Under the pieces are notes generated by a model. It saw only the letters and a program-made list of their open reading frames with translations. It was not told where the DNA came from and did no database searches. From Sepioteuthis lessoniana (lineage: Eukaryota > Mollusca > Cephalopoda > Myopsida > Loliginidae), in assembly GCA_963585895.1 (NCBI GenBank), contig OY757921.1:57112937-57176936 (forward strand): a stretch of 64,000 nt of DNA, in the 5' to 3' direction. Positions 11,869 through 23,027 of the stretch are shown piece after piece. A program made the position numbers and the translations under genes. Every line of letters begins with the position of its first letter. The stretch's first letter is position 1.

Positions 11869-12548
11869 GTCTGAAAATACACGAAGATGTTTTTAAAAAA
11901 TTGTAAATAAATTTCGAAATTCCTTAAAAAAAGTAATAATGTTTACTTACCAAACAACAGTATTGTACTGTTTAGTTCCAAAATTAACTCGTAAACCGAC
12001 TTTTCACTTAAAAAAACACTAAATTTTAAAATATAAATAAATTACAATAATTATAAAATGTTTAGATAGTTTAATAGTATGTCTACTTTGTGAAATATAT
12101 ATATTTGCGTTAATTATAAGGGTAAAAAACATAAACAAACCGAAGTACTCCGGAGAGATATTTACCACTGGTGAAAGCCGAAAAAATATCTTGTAAATAA
12201 AACGAGTCGTTATTTGCATTTTAAACTATATATTTTAATGTATTTTATTTTTGTTTTTGGTCATTTAATTAAACATAATATGAAAATAGATAATAAACTT
12301 AAAAATATCAATTATTTAATAAATTTTATTATTTAATTTTCCTTTAGTCTCAGTTTTAATTTTATGGATACAGGTTTCCAGTGTCACTGATATCATGACT
12401 AAAATCACAAAATATTATGTCTTTAAATGCGATTTCGCAAAAAAATACAAAATTTTGGAAAAAAATATTTCGTGGGGTAATTTCTGATGTTATTTTGCAA
12501 CTTTCACCGCATTATTCTTTTTACAGTTCAAAAATCGACCTACCCTAA

Positions 12549-13756
12549 TATACACATATATATATATATATACATATACATATTCATAAAAGTTAAGGAA
12601 AACTTTTGGTTCTCAGAAATAGAATTATAGAATAATTACACAGAGTAGCCAAAATTTTGGTATTGATGTCAGAGAGTGTTTTAGACTAAATCAAGTTGCC
12701 TGATTCTGAATCCATGTTTAAAGTTGTTTTAGCATGTCATCAGAATTTTGTACAAAGTATTAACGAATTTGTGTGACAGTTGTGGTACAAGACCATTGAC
12801 CACCCATGGCTGACCTGTGGTTAAAACTATATGTATATAATCTACAAATTTATGAAGTGTGAAATCAGTTAAACTTAAGGAGGGGTACTTAATTAGCATA
12901 ACAGGTTATTGTCATAGGAAATTCAATCAGTGGACTGAATTCAAGTCCTGAATGAGACTGTTTACATTTTGCTTTGTGCTAATGCCCTTTGAGAAAGGCA
13001 TGAATCTATCTTTTCTTCCTCCAGCTATGGATAAATAGTAGGACAGACTGATTTCTTTAGCTTTACAAAGGCAACTGGTCAAGGAGAAGGAAAACTGAAT
13101 TCAAACCAGCTATACTCCATTTAAAAATTGACCTTGTGTCACATTTTGCTTGTGGCAGTGGGATTAGGTAAATACATAAATTCATTATGCTAAAACTATG
13201 AAGATTAAATTGGATCTTGAAACATTCAACAAAATTTGGAGGTAGACTGAGCATAGTGGTTATTGTTGTAGAGAATAGAATTGGCAAACTAAGTTCAAAA
13301 CCCGAAAAGTCTTAGACACTGTTAATTATCAAATAAAAATACTCCTTTGAATTTTTTGTATAAAAGCCAGTTAAACAAACTTTTTAGACATTGTTCATAT
13401 TTTTTCTCACACATCTGAAACTATATTTACTTTATTTCATATTCCAAAAAACAGGCAATGTTTTACTCTCAAAGATTGGTGTTACAAGAACTTTTCTTTC
13501 AATTTTCTCATTTTACTTCAATGATATTGACTCAGGAAAATCCTAGATGAATGAATAGTGAATGTTTTTTCATTGACTATGTGGCTATATTCGGTCTTTA
13601 ATTCAGACCTATAAGATATCTCATGAAAGGATTAAATTGACAGAGTTAATAACTAAACTTTTGTCTTCATTGAAACTTTAATCTTACAGGTTTAACTAAT
13701 GAATTTGTTAACAATGTTGTCTCTGTTTTTTTATTTTACTGGTATCATCTAGACCT
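12549..13756. other. Noncoding with repeat V, copy 2
   Basis: A TA-rich tract follows the transposon end. Repeat V is recognisable at about 12880-13310 from CCAGCTATGG, then AATAGTAGGACAGACTG, GAGAAGGAAAACT and AAAATTGACCTTGTGTCAC. No gene is supported; the 74-residue minus ORF at 13063 overlaps the repeat. Confidence 0.55.
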
Positions 13757-14631
13757 GGGTTTCTCAAACTTTTTACAATATACTTCCCCTCACTTTTAAT
13801 CAAATCTAATTTCTATTCACCCCCAAATGAATTAATTGAATATCAATTTATAAAACATAACTAATTTCCCAGTTTATGAGAAAAGAATCAGTAAACTATA
13901 AATGTAAATACACCTTTAATTCTTTAAATATTCTTTCATGGGAAGGACGAATTTGATGGGTGCTGAGACGATTCAGAATATTAGGTTGCAAGTTTGTCAG
14001 CTTGAGTTTGAGCTACAAATCACCAAGTTCAATATTCAAATTGCTTCTTTGTTTGTTTAGAAAATAATACACATGGCTAAATCCAGATTCCACTATATAT
14101 GAACTATAAAAAAAAGTTAGTAAAATGAAATAGATAGTTCCACAAAGTGAATATCTTGCAATAATTTTTTCGTTCATCTAGTAATATCCAATTCCTGTAA
14201 ATGTGTACATAGTCTTCACTTCAAGATTGAAACTCTTTTCTGTAAATTCTTCTTTAAAAGAGGTATCTAAATATGCACTTTCCGCTTCAACACCAAATAG
14301 AAAAATAATCCATTCAGGAATTTCCATGTTTAGAAGATCCTTGAATCAAGTTTTAAAGTCTTCTTGCAAATTCTTAATGTGGTTCATATAGATAAACAAG
14401 TTGTTATCCAAAACACATTTTTCTGATTGACTATAGAGGACAAATGTGCAAAATATTGAAAGCTGCATCAGTCTAAGGTAGACCTGTATAAACCAAGTTT
14501 ATTTTGAATATATAAAGGGATTTATAAATGCAAATGAGTAAATACACTTCCTGTGGATCACAATATTTTTTTTAATTTGCCAAAAGTTTATTCACCTCCA
14601 GGAATCTATATGGACCCTTTTGAGAAGCCCT
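13757..14631 (-). mobile_element. hAT transposon relic
   Basis: The ends are imperfect inverted copies: CTGGGTTTCTCAAA on the left and, reversed, CAGGGCTTCTCAAA on the right. These resemble the CAGGGNTTCTCAA termini common in hAT elements. The flanking 8-mers ATCTAGAC and ATCTAAAT agree at six of eight positions, the duplication length expected for hAT. On the minus strand, interrupted frames between 14395 and 13880 spell the C-terminal dimerisation region of a ZBED-like hAT transposase, including VESGFSHV and LQLKLTNLQPNI. Several stops interrupt it, and the catalytic core is missing. It is a short, internally deleted and inactive copy. Confidence 0.7.
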
Positions 14632-16632
14632 GATCTAAATTTGAATGTCTCTCTCTGTATTTCACCTGATTTTAACAAATTATGAAGAACATCTTTATCT
14701 CTTCAAGAAAATGTTTGATATGTGTAAATATGATAATTACTTTATCATGTTTACATGTTAAAATATCCTTAACATATATTAAATGAATCATTAGTTTTAG
14801 TCAGTGATGTCTCCAACATGAATTTATAAAAAAAAAACAGCGTAAGTGTTTTTTACAGTTGTAAAAAATAAAACTTAAAAACACACATTAGGCACAACCC
14901 CATCCCACCCCAGAGATTCGTCTTTAAGAGATTAAAATTCCAATCCCAATTAAAGAAGAAAAAAGTAAAAATATGTTATATTTTAACAGAAAAAAAATCA
15001 TTGTTATAATCTTTTTATTAAATTAGACAACAACTATTTATCTTGGGTCAACACTCTTAAAAAAATGCAAAACATTTTTTCACTTTTATTGTGACTTCTA
15101 CAGCACTGATATGCATTCAATATGAACACCACTCATTCTTAGAAGAGAGCAAATATATAGTTCTTGGCAGTATGAGGATGTGGCACAAAGTCAATTTTTT
15201 TTAAGTGGAGTACAGTTGGTTTGAATTCAGAGTTGTTTTCTCCAAGACAGGTTGTCTAACCAAGGCTAAAGAAATCCAGTCTGCCCTACTATTTACTCAT
15301 AGATGGAGAAGGTCATTAGTATGAAGTGAAATGTAAATGGCCTTGTCCAGAATTTAAACTTAGGTCGCTGATTCCATTTCCTATAATAATAACTATTATG
15401 CTAAGTGCACCTCTGAGTTCATGGTAGTAGTAGTAGTAGTTGTAAAACATGGATAAACCTTTTATTTTTAAAATGTTTGGAACATTTACAAATTACAGAT
15501 AAGATGATGAAGAAAATTTAGAAAAGAATCTATTATTTTCAACAAATTAACATTGAATTAAAAAAAGCTATAAACTTTCTGGCATCTTCAGTACAGAACA
15601 TTATTTGTAAGTATGAATGTTTTTACTTTCAGGTAGGTAGCTTGGTAGTAAGAAAAGGTTGATATACATGTATGTATAAGTAAGTTCATAGTGGGAGAAA
15701 AGTAATAAACTAACCTTGAATAAAATTATTGTAGTCTGAAGGTTGTGTGAGGATTCACATTCAGAAAGAAAAATTGTATGCCAAACATTTCTTGCATTTC
15801 AGAAAGCGTCAGACAGGATAATCAGATTCTTGTTGGATACAAAATTTATTTGGCCACTCTTTTTTGCTGATCATGAAGATGAAGGAAATTACTTGTTGAA
15901 AATGATTAATTAGATTAAACTCGGACAGCTTTAATGTCACCTGATTATTGGAGTTGATTTGCAAAGTACTTATAAATTCCTCATTCTGTAGCCTCTTAGT
16001 TAAACACGGAAAAAATGTTGAGTGCATTAATATGCAATTCTTGTAATTTACTGTCATTGATGCTGGAGTGAATAATTTAGACATAGTGTATCTCTGGTTC
16101 TAGAGATGATATTCTGAAAGACTGAAAAAGATATGTATTTGTTTGGAGGGTGACTTCAAAGAACTTTGAAACGGTGTTTATTGATTTAGGGTTGTGAAAT
16201 TTGCCAAACAGAAATCCAGGAGATATGATGTTCAAATCTAAATGTAAATAATTTCTATTTTGCATATAGTTATATAAACTGAGAAAAAATGATATTACTT
16301 ACATGATAAAAATATCAGATATCATTTAAATATAAATTTGAATGGAGTATCTCGTTATCTATTTCACAATTCTGATAATTCTATATTGATTGGATTGATG
16401 TTTCTAATGACTAGTTTTAAAAGATAAATATTCAGATTTGGATTTTCTTGTGCTATAATCACTTTTAACATATTTTTACTTGTATAAGAAGTAGGATATG
16501 TTGTCAATAAGAAAAAGAAGAAATTGGGAATTGAAAAACTATATCTAGCAATAGTCATAAATTTATGATTATGCATCCATTCCTTTTTTGGGGTGTCTAA
16601 TATTTATAGTTTAGTAAATATATTAAAAAAAT
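14632..16632. other. Noncoding with reversed repeat V, copy 3
   Basis: Repeat V in the minus orientation lies at about 15190-15440 (CAGTCTGCCCTACTATTTA near 15279 and the neighbouring CCATCT-type block). Short ATG-bearing ORFs on the minus strand at 15809-16576 are AT-rich and lack motifs. I see no gene. A GTA trinucleotide run is at 15423-15440. Confidence 0.5.
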
Positions 16633-16890
16633 ACTGGCCCATTGACCTAGTGGGTAGAGTGTTTGCCAATGGCTGGAGAAACAGGTTCAATCCCAGGTTG
16701 AGTCATACCGAAGAGTCAAAAAATGATACTTGATACCTCCTTGCTTAACACTCAACATTATAAGGTACAGATCAAGAGTAGAGGAGCAATCTAGGGAAAA
16801 GAGTAGAGCACTCTCCTACACCTTGGTGTAGTAGCTATTGAAAAGGGAGCCTTCAGGTCGCCCTCGAAGATGGTCACCAACTTTACTTTT
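16633..16890 (+). repeat. tRNA-derived SINE, family S, copy 2
   Basis: The plus-strand head reads CCTAGTGGGTAGAGTGT (A-box-like), then GGTTCAATCCCAGG (B-box-like). A body follows with TGATACTTGATACCTCCTTG, and the tail contains CACCTTGGTGTAGTAGCTAT. It is the reverse orientation of the copy at 7085. Confidence 0.85.
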
Positions 16891-16914
16891 AATTTTATCA
16901 AATTGCCCTTTATG

Positions 16915-17150
16915 ACAGTCAATTTTAGTCAAAGATGTCCTGGATATGACACCAAACTGTATCCAGTGGTGAGGCTCTGGAGAATGTGGAATGCCCCTTC
17001 ATTGCCATTACTCCCAGATTCACTCTGACCCAGAGCCATTATATTTGTCAGGATGTATGGGTCAGATAGATCTGTTTGAAAATTGTTAGTATAAGATAGC
17101 AATACATGAAACCATATAACTGTGCAAATACATTATTATATAAATTCTGG
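16915..17150 (-). repeat. Repeat Z, copy 1, next to LINE 3' end
   Basis: It shares a string of blocks with at least seven other sites: GGATATGACAC, GGTGAGGCTC, CCCCTTCATTGCCATTACTC, CACTCTGACCCAGAG, GGGTCAGATAGATCTGTTTG and ATAGCAATAC. At three sites (here, 55380 and 59852) Z lies directly beside a minus-strand LINE ORF. This suggests it is the 3' untranslated end of that LINE. Confidence 0.7.
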
Positions 17151-17169
17151 TGAGTTTTTCATGCTAGTG

Positions 17170-17856
17170 TTAGCTAATAGTCTTTCACTAGAGTCTGAGT
17201 GACAACATTTCTCCTCAAGTCTCCAGGACTCTTCTCAGTATTCTGGCCAACCTCAACAATGCTATAGTCCGGATGATCTTGGCTCATCCTTTGATTTCTA
17301 ACTACTTTAGCCCTCTTACTAAGCCTTTGAAGATTACAATTGCTATCACTGTCACCTTCATGTTCCATAGCTTTTTTAGTTCTTTGGTAAAGTCTAAGTA
17401 CTTATCTCGCTTTTCACTGATTTTCATTCTTTTGTCCACTAGGATGGCAAAGTCAACTATTCATCAAGTTCTCTTTTTTTGTTAACTATCACTTGGTCTA
17501 ATCTTCTGGCTGAGAATTGATGATCTGTTTGTATCCTAAAATCCCAGAAAATTTTGTGCGTCTCATTCTCCTGGACAGATTCTGGTTTGTGCATATACCA
17601 TTTAGTAGTATGGTTAAGTTTCAATTTGTTGCAAGGTTTCCAGTGGATCACCTTTCTGACCCAGTCATGTCTAGTCTTATACTCTTTTTGAGCTAATTTG
17701 CTACATTCGTTTATTATGTGATTAAACGTTTTGTCTCTATCACCATAAAATCTACTCCTGCTATTCTGTTGTATCTTATCTATTTTTGCTTTAACATTTT
17801 GTTGTTTTGTGCTGCTATTAGAAGTTTCCCTCTTAAAGTTTCCTCTTCTAAACTAT
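17170..17856 (-). pseudogene. Non-LTR retrotransposon ORF2, C-terminal part (segment 1)
   Basis: On the minus strand, frames at 17457-17651 and 17174-17368 read a block with HTTKWYMHKPESV, HKIFWDFRIQTDH and ARRLDQVIV. This matches the extreme C-terminus of a LINE-type polyprotein very common in molluscs and cnidarians (pattern ILWDFxIQTDHxIxxRRPD). The frame is broken between the segments. The upstream (RT) half of the same element continues at 18899-19015 and 29418-30170 once the insertions at 17857-18898 and 19021-29412 are removed. Confidence 0.75.
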
Positions 17857-18898
17857 TGTCGGAAATTAATTTTCTACTTTCAGAAAATTACCAATCATTG
17901 AACTAAGCAAATGTCGTCTAAAAAATGGGGAAGAAATGAATAAGCTAAGAACAGTCTTGCTCGATTGTAAAAGGGAATTTTATTTACACTTATCTCAGCA
18001 AAGGAGGTAAAAACAAAATATTACAGACAAAAGAATTTTCCTTTGCATGAAATTCCTCATGCGTGACGTTGCCAAATAAAATTTAGGGTGCCGAGTACCA
18101 AAAATACAAAAATATACAAAAAAGGGTAAAAAGAGGGAAGAAAGTGCACTTACAGTTATGAAAGGGTGTAGTAAAAGAACAACCCTTTAAAATATATATT
18201 CTCTCACGCAGGAGAGATAGAAAAAACAGTTCAGTAGCACTCAAAAAAAAAAATCCATTCAACATCTCTAGCTGTCTCTCGCTAGGCACGAAATTCCTGG
18301 ATGAAAATTACGGATGGTATTCAAAATTCTCATCAAAGACAATGCTCCTTGAAATTCTCACAGGTACGTCGCTGTTGTTTTACTTTCTGGTGGGCGCAGA
18401 GAGTCCGTACCAAAAGCTTATACAATATGCAGTTTGGGTGTCCTCTGGTCAGGAATTAGTGCTGCTCCTTTTCTCGTCAAAAGGTATTTGCTGGTACCTC
18501 ATGTGTAGTTGTCAGGTTCGAGAAGTATCAGTAACCAAATTTTATGGCTTGAAAGCAGTTAATACGTCCTGCTCCTTTCTTGTCAAAGGTATTCACTGGA
18601 ACCGGCCAAAGTCCATACACTAGCTGCTCGGGTGTTTTTAGTCAGCGCTAAGGATGCACAATCTGTCAGTAGCTTGCCAGAATTATTGGGACGTCTTGTC
18701 GCTTCGAGTGCCTGATCCAAAAAAGATCCAATTCAGGGAACACGTGAGGAAATCCAACTTCCGGAAGCAGCCACATGAGCCATTCTCTATTTCTGTTTAT
18801 TTGCGTAGCAAGATACAAAACTAGAGACATTGAAAAGCAGACAAAAAATTGGCATTAAAAATACCATACATTTTTCTTTGATAAAAAAATTTCCAACA
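17857..18898. mobile_element. Solo LTR-like insertion W
   Basis: The termini are TGTCGGAAATT and AATTTCCAACA, inverted with one mismatch, with TG...CA ends. The flanking CTAT (17853-17856 and 18899-18902) is a 4-bp target duplication. The 1042-bp body has no LTR-element coding sequence and sits within a LINE ORF, so a solo LTR left by recombination is the simplest reading. ORFs at 18083 and 18342 are shadows without motifs. Confidence 0.7.
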
Positions 18899-19015
18899 CT
18901 ATGTCCAGGTCTTCTCAGGTTAAATTTTGCCAGTTTATCGCTTGAAATAGCCATATAATTGTTTTTCTACCCATTTCTGTTTCCTAGTTTTTATTGTTGT
19001 TCTGTTTATCTTTAT
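18899..19015 (-). pseudogene. LINE ORF2 fragment between insertions (segment 2)
   Basis: This short remnant of the minus-strand LINE lies between solo LTR W and Ty3-type element A. It aligns by eye with the related sequence near 56230-56330 (CCATATA-TTGTTTTTCTNCCCAT). It shows that both insertions entered one LINE. Confidence 0.6.
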
Positions 19016-19020
19016 GCTGC

Positions 19021-19238
19021 TGTAAAGTCTTTATGTCTGAGGTAATGGATACTTGCTTGGTATGGACTATTACCAAGATGAATCAATAACATGGATGATG
19101 ATTAAAGACAGAGGGAAAACGAACATCTGCTGCTATGCCTGGTATATTCCTTTATTGACCAAATACCCTGGATGTAGTAGGGGCCGTAACCCCTGTGGCA
19201 TCAGAGGTTATTACCCTTTTGTTAGTTAAGATATTACA
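19021..19238 (-). repeat. LTR of element A (3' LTR on coding strand)
   Basis: TGTAAAGTC...GATATTACA, 218 bp. A polypurine-type tract (A-run followed by GAGCAT on the minus strand) lies just inside it at 19239-19258. It closely matches the LTRs at 27925 and 29195. Confidence 0.9.
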
Positions 19239-19287
19239 ATGCTCTTTTTTTTTTTTAAATAATGATAACAACAATGACAGTGGTAGT

Positions 19288-20099
19288 TTAGCCTGAGTTT
19301 AGTTGTTGGTAGCGAGAGGGAAGTTTGTTTGTGTTTAGCGAGGAAGATGGTATAACGTATGTGTGTTTACGTTGAGTTGTTTCCTCGCTTAGTGTTGTTA
19401 GTCCCTCGCTAAGGTTTAAGGGTAAATAAAGGTAGAATGATGAAGAAGTAAGATGGCGAGAGTCGAAAGGTGTTTTTATGAATAGGTTTTTATTTGCAGC
19501 ATGGAATATTGGGTTTGCTTTAGGTGCTGCAAGACTCGTGGAGTTTAAGCTTGTTAGTATTGAGACGAAATTGAGTTATGAGATGTTGAGAAGGTTGAGA
19601 TGGCAGCCTGTGTCGTTGGATGTGTGAGGGATTGTGCTTTAGAGTCACCATGGTTTTTGTCCATCTGGTGGAGAGAAGGCATGCGTTGGTCTCCATTAAA
19701 GTGGCCCAGAGGTGAATTGAGAGCTAGCGTGTCGAGAGCGGGATTACGCTCAGATCGACATAGCCAATTTTGGGGTGACATAAAGTTGTACCTGTGCGAG
19801 GCATGTTGAATGCATCTAATTTATATTCAACTGGGATTCCTTGTAAGGAATCCATAAATTAGATGGGTTCCATCGTTTGTCCATGCTGCTGCTGCAGCTG
19901 CTATTCTAGAGCCGCAGTGAGACGTCTGCACTGGGCGGCGTTCTACAGCCAAAAAGAGTGTGTTTGGCAGCTCACCCAATCTTGTTGGCCAGAAATGAAG
20001 GTCCGGGCTGAATAGGATAAGTCATCCTGATTGGGTGAAATTAAGTGTCGAATTAAATTGCGCGCCAAACCAAAATACGAAATTTTTCTTTCCCCTACA
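19288..20099 (-). mobile_element. Solo LTR-like insertion Y, copy 2
   Basis: This 812-bp insert interrupts the 3' untranslated part of element A. Sister element B, at 23630, reads straight through the site. A 5-bp duplication GTAGT flanks it (19283-19287 and 20100-20104). On the minus strand it begins TGTAGGGGAAAGAA and matches copy 1 at 4272 in ordered blocks. The other end is GGCTAA rather than a canonical CA. ORFs at 19554-19809 and 19943 are inside it and unsupported. Confidence 0.75.
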
Positions 20100-20265
20100 G
20101 TAGTAATAATTATCTGGGGAGGGAGTTCATTCAGTCTGTGAAGTGATTGGGATGCTTGAACTGATGGCTCGGACTCTATGTCAGAGGAGACGTCTGTTAA
20201 CCTGAATGAGAGAAAAAAAAATGACAATGATTCAGACTATTGTGTACGGGTATGTTTTTTTTTTG

Positions 20266-21282
20266 TTAGTGGTCAAATCTTTTGGGTGGCTGTTTTGTTC
20301 TGCCTGAACGCCTGAGGTTTAGATTTGTGTGTTGTGCATGGTTGTCTTTGGATTCTGGTGGTGTTGTCGTATGTGTGTAGCTTTCATCTTCAGATGAGGG
20401 GTAATCCAGTAGGTTATGTGTGAGGTTTGTAGTTGGCTTAAGGATTTTTTTGAAGAAGCTGGAATTTCTTGTAGTTTGGTTAACTTTGTGAGTGGCGGTG
20501 ATCATGGATCCCTTTTCTTTATTATAGTCATTGGGTTAGGCTGGTAAGGTGTGAGAGCCTTTGAGGTGTTGTCGCTTTTTACAATGACTGTATCACCCAC
20601 CCTGGTATGATTGGGTTTCACATAAGCTTTTCTATCAGCGAATTGCTTTATTTTTCTCTTGGCTTCGGTGTCATGCTCCCTAATGCTGGAGTCTTCAGCA
20701 ATAGGTGTGATCAGGTGTGGCAGGCAGTTTTTTATGGTCCGGCCAAATAGGATTGTGGCTGGGGGTGCGCCAGTGGTGCAGTGTGGTGTTGTCCGGTAGT
20801 CCAGCAGGAATTTGAATAATTCCTGCTTCCAGCTTCGACCTTTATTTAGGGCAGTTTTTATAGCCTTTTTTACAGTGCGCATGAAGTGTTCTGTTTCTGC
20901 GTTGGCCTGGGGCCAAAGGGGTGTTATTCTCCTGTGTCTGAATCTGGTGATGGAGGCATAGGTTTTGAATTCGTGGCTGTTGAATGGTGGGCTGTTGTCC
21001 ATTTTGAGGGAGACTGGCACGCCAAATTCAGCGAATATCTTGTCTAGGCGGGGTATGACTGATGTTGTTGAGATGGAGTCCAGGATGTTGACAACAACAT
21101 AGTGTGAGTATTCGTCTGTGACAACCATTTTGGAGGTGTCCAAAGTCAGCACTGACTTCTGCCCATGGGGCTGCTGGTAGTGGAGACATTTGCAGTGGCT
21201 CTCTTGCCAGTTTGTGGGTACTGATTTGGCAGGTGTGGCAGTTCTTGATGTTTTCTTCCACTAGAGGCCGCATATTTTTTAA
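20266..21282 (-). pseudogene. Element A integrase region
   Basis: Minus-strand frames carry the zinc-binding CHTCQ and the integrase core (DFGHLQNG; MDNSPPFNSH; ETEHFMR), then a C-terminal region ending RRSGRTKQPPKRF. Compared with element B, the second motif is changed (TDNGPLFNSH in B, MDNSPPFNSH here) and the DFGHL region is followed by a frame break near 21135. It integrated retroelement cDNA when intact; here it is broken in at least three frames (20505, 21152, 21273). Confidence 0.8.
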
Positions 21283-22569
21283 TCAGACCTTTTCTCGGAG
21301 GAGAGCCATGGTTTTCACAATGCCTTGGTGTCCAGCATGTGCTATTTTGACAGCTCTATTTTGTAGTGCTTCAGGCAGTACTATCCGGTGCCCTTTGAGG
21401 AGGATGCTATCCTTGTGTGCTAGTGATAGTTCGGCACAATTGGCACTCAGAGTGTGGAATGTTGCTTTGTTTATGCCATCCTCGACACCATGCCATTTGT
21501 TGGTAAGGATGGCTTGGATGACGGTGGTGAGTGTCTTGTCTTTTGCTGTTTCCATTGCAACTTCATTAATTGTCATTGCTTTAGGGGTTGAGGTTGAGAG
21601 GATGTAGTTTATATATTCCTCTGCAATTTTTTGTTCTCTGTTGCTTGGTGGTAGGTGCGTTGCATGGCGGCTGAGATAGTCAGCTTGGTTGTCATGGCCT
21701 GGTCTGTATACGACAGTCATGTTGTATGGTTGTGTTCTCAAAACCCAGCATTCAATGCGTGCTGATAGTTGGGAGTGGGTGTTGTTAAAAATGGATGTTA
21801 GGTGTTTGTGGTCTGTAAAGACAGTGAATGGGGCACCAAAGATATATATGTGAAAGTGTTCACATGAACGTGTGATGGCAAGTGCTTCACGTTCTGTTTG
21901 GTAGTATCTCTGTTCAACTGCGGATTGAGCACGACTTGCAAATTGTACTATCCGTCAATTTTGTGACAGCACGGCAGAAATGCCTACCGGACTGGCATCC
22001 GTATGTATTTCAGTGTGTTTGTTTGGGTCAAAGTAGGCAAGTGAGCATGCTTTGCTCAGTGCCTCCTTAATGTTTTTTAGACATTCAGTGTGGTGTTCAG
22101 TCCAGGACCACTGTGTGTTTTTTTTTGTTAGTTGACGTAGTTCATAGGTGAGGGTTGCATAGTTTGGAATGAATTCTGCCCCACAAAAGTTAGTCATCCC
22201 CAACAAGCTTCTGACTTCTGATGCGTTTTTAGGGTCGGGTAGTCCAAGGATTGCTTTTATATTGAGGTTGCTTGGGCTGATGCCTTCATTACCGAAGGTA
22301 TGTCCAGAGAATTCCAGTGACCTCTTGTTGTACTCACATTTGCTGCTATTTAGGGTGAGTCCTTTTTCGTGAAGTCGTCTGAATATCGCATGGAGGTTTT
22401 GGTCGTGGTCTTGCTGGTCTGATCCAAAGCAAAAGATGTCGTCACTGATGTTAATGGCTCCCTTGATCCCTGCAAGTGCTTGACTGATTTCTTCCTGGAA
22501 TATCTCACTGGTGGAGTTGTAACCAAAAAAAAAGTCTTTTATATCTGTACAGGCGCAGGTGTGTTGCAA
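21283..22569 (-). pseudogene. Element A RT C-terminus, RNase H and integrase N-terminus
   Basis: The minus-strand frame from 22569 carries the RT active-site region (INISDDIFCFG), the thumb, and the start of RNase H (EIHTDASPVGISAVLSQN). It then meets an in-frame TGA at 21955-21957. The 152-residue frame from 21741 continues with RPGHDNQADYLSRH (RNase H end) and the integrase HH zinc finger (AHAGHQGIVKTM), ending at a second TGA (21283-21285) where related elements have Trp. Element B has both stops at identical places. This copy is dead as a polyprotein unless the stops are recoded. Confidence 0.85.
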
Positions 22570-23027
22570 AGGTGTTTATATATCGGGATTCTTCAGCTAG
22601 TTCCAATTGGTTATAGCCTTGGTTGAGATCCAATTTGCTGAAAACATTAGCTCCTGATAGAATAGTTTTCAGTTCATTGAGTGTGGGGGTTGGGTGTTGT
22701 TTCCTTTTGATAGATTTGTTTGCTGCCCTCATCTTGATGCAAATCTTGATTTTATTTTGACCCATTTTCGGTACTACCACAATAGGAGATACCCATGGGG
22801 TTAGTCCGTCTGCCTTTTCAATCACTCCCAGTTTCTCATCTTTGGCTATTAACTCTTCTATATCTTTCCGGCGGTATCTCCGAAAGATGGGTGGTATGTT
22901 TGCTCTATGTGTAGGTGAACTTTTTTTCTTTGAGTTTACCTAGGCCATTGAACAGGTCTGCGTAGTCCTCTAGAAGTTTAAGAGTGGGGAGTGGGGTCTG
23001 TGCATGTGGTTGACTGAATGAGTGTTT
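22505..23027 (-). pseudogene. Element A RT N-terminus
   Basis: The minus-strand frame 22825-22505 carries LTPWVSPIVVVPK, PTPTLNELKTILSGA and FSKLDLNQGYNQLEL, the fingers and palm of a Ty3-type reverse transcriptase. It goes out of frame at the A-run near 22525-22533, which is nine long here and eight in element B. Upstream, a 25-bp deletion near 22870 and loss of the protease region mark further decay. The coding sequence stops abruptly at 23027, where the X fragment begins. Confidence 0.8.

Larger units (their letters stand above)
9088..12548 (-). mobile_element. 3.46-kb DNA transposon with 19-bp inverted termini
   Basis: The left end reads TTAGGGTAGGTTGATTTTT. The reverse complement of the right end reads TTAGGGTAGGTCGATTTTT, so 18 of 19 bases match and the two ends are in opposite orientation. 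Between them lies a single gene on the minus strand (9557-11818). The flanks are microsatellite, so the duplication is ambiguous: the 8 bases on either side agree at seven positions (TACACACA against TATACACA), but a TA or TTA target is equally possible. The terminal repeats plus one multi-exon gene define an autonomous-type DNA element rather than a host gene. The TIR does not match a superfamily that I can recall. Confidence 0.8.

Noticed and set aside
16633-16720. A functional tRNA gene
   Set aside because: A- and B-box-like sequences are present but no complete cloverleaf; the same unit recurs as a SINE at three other sites.
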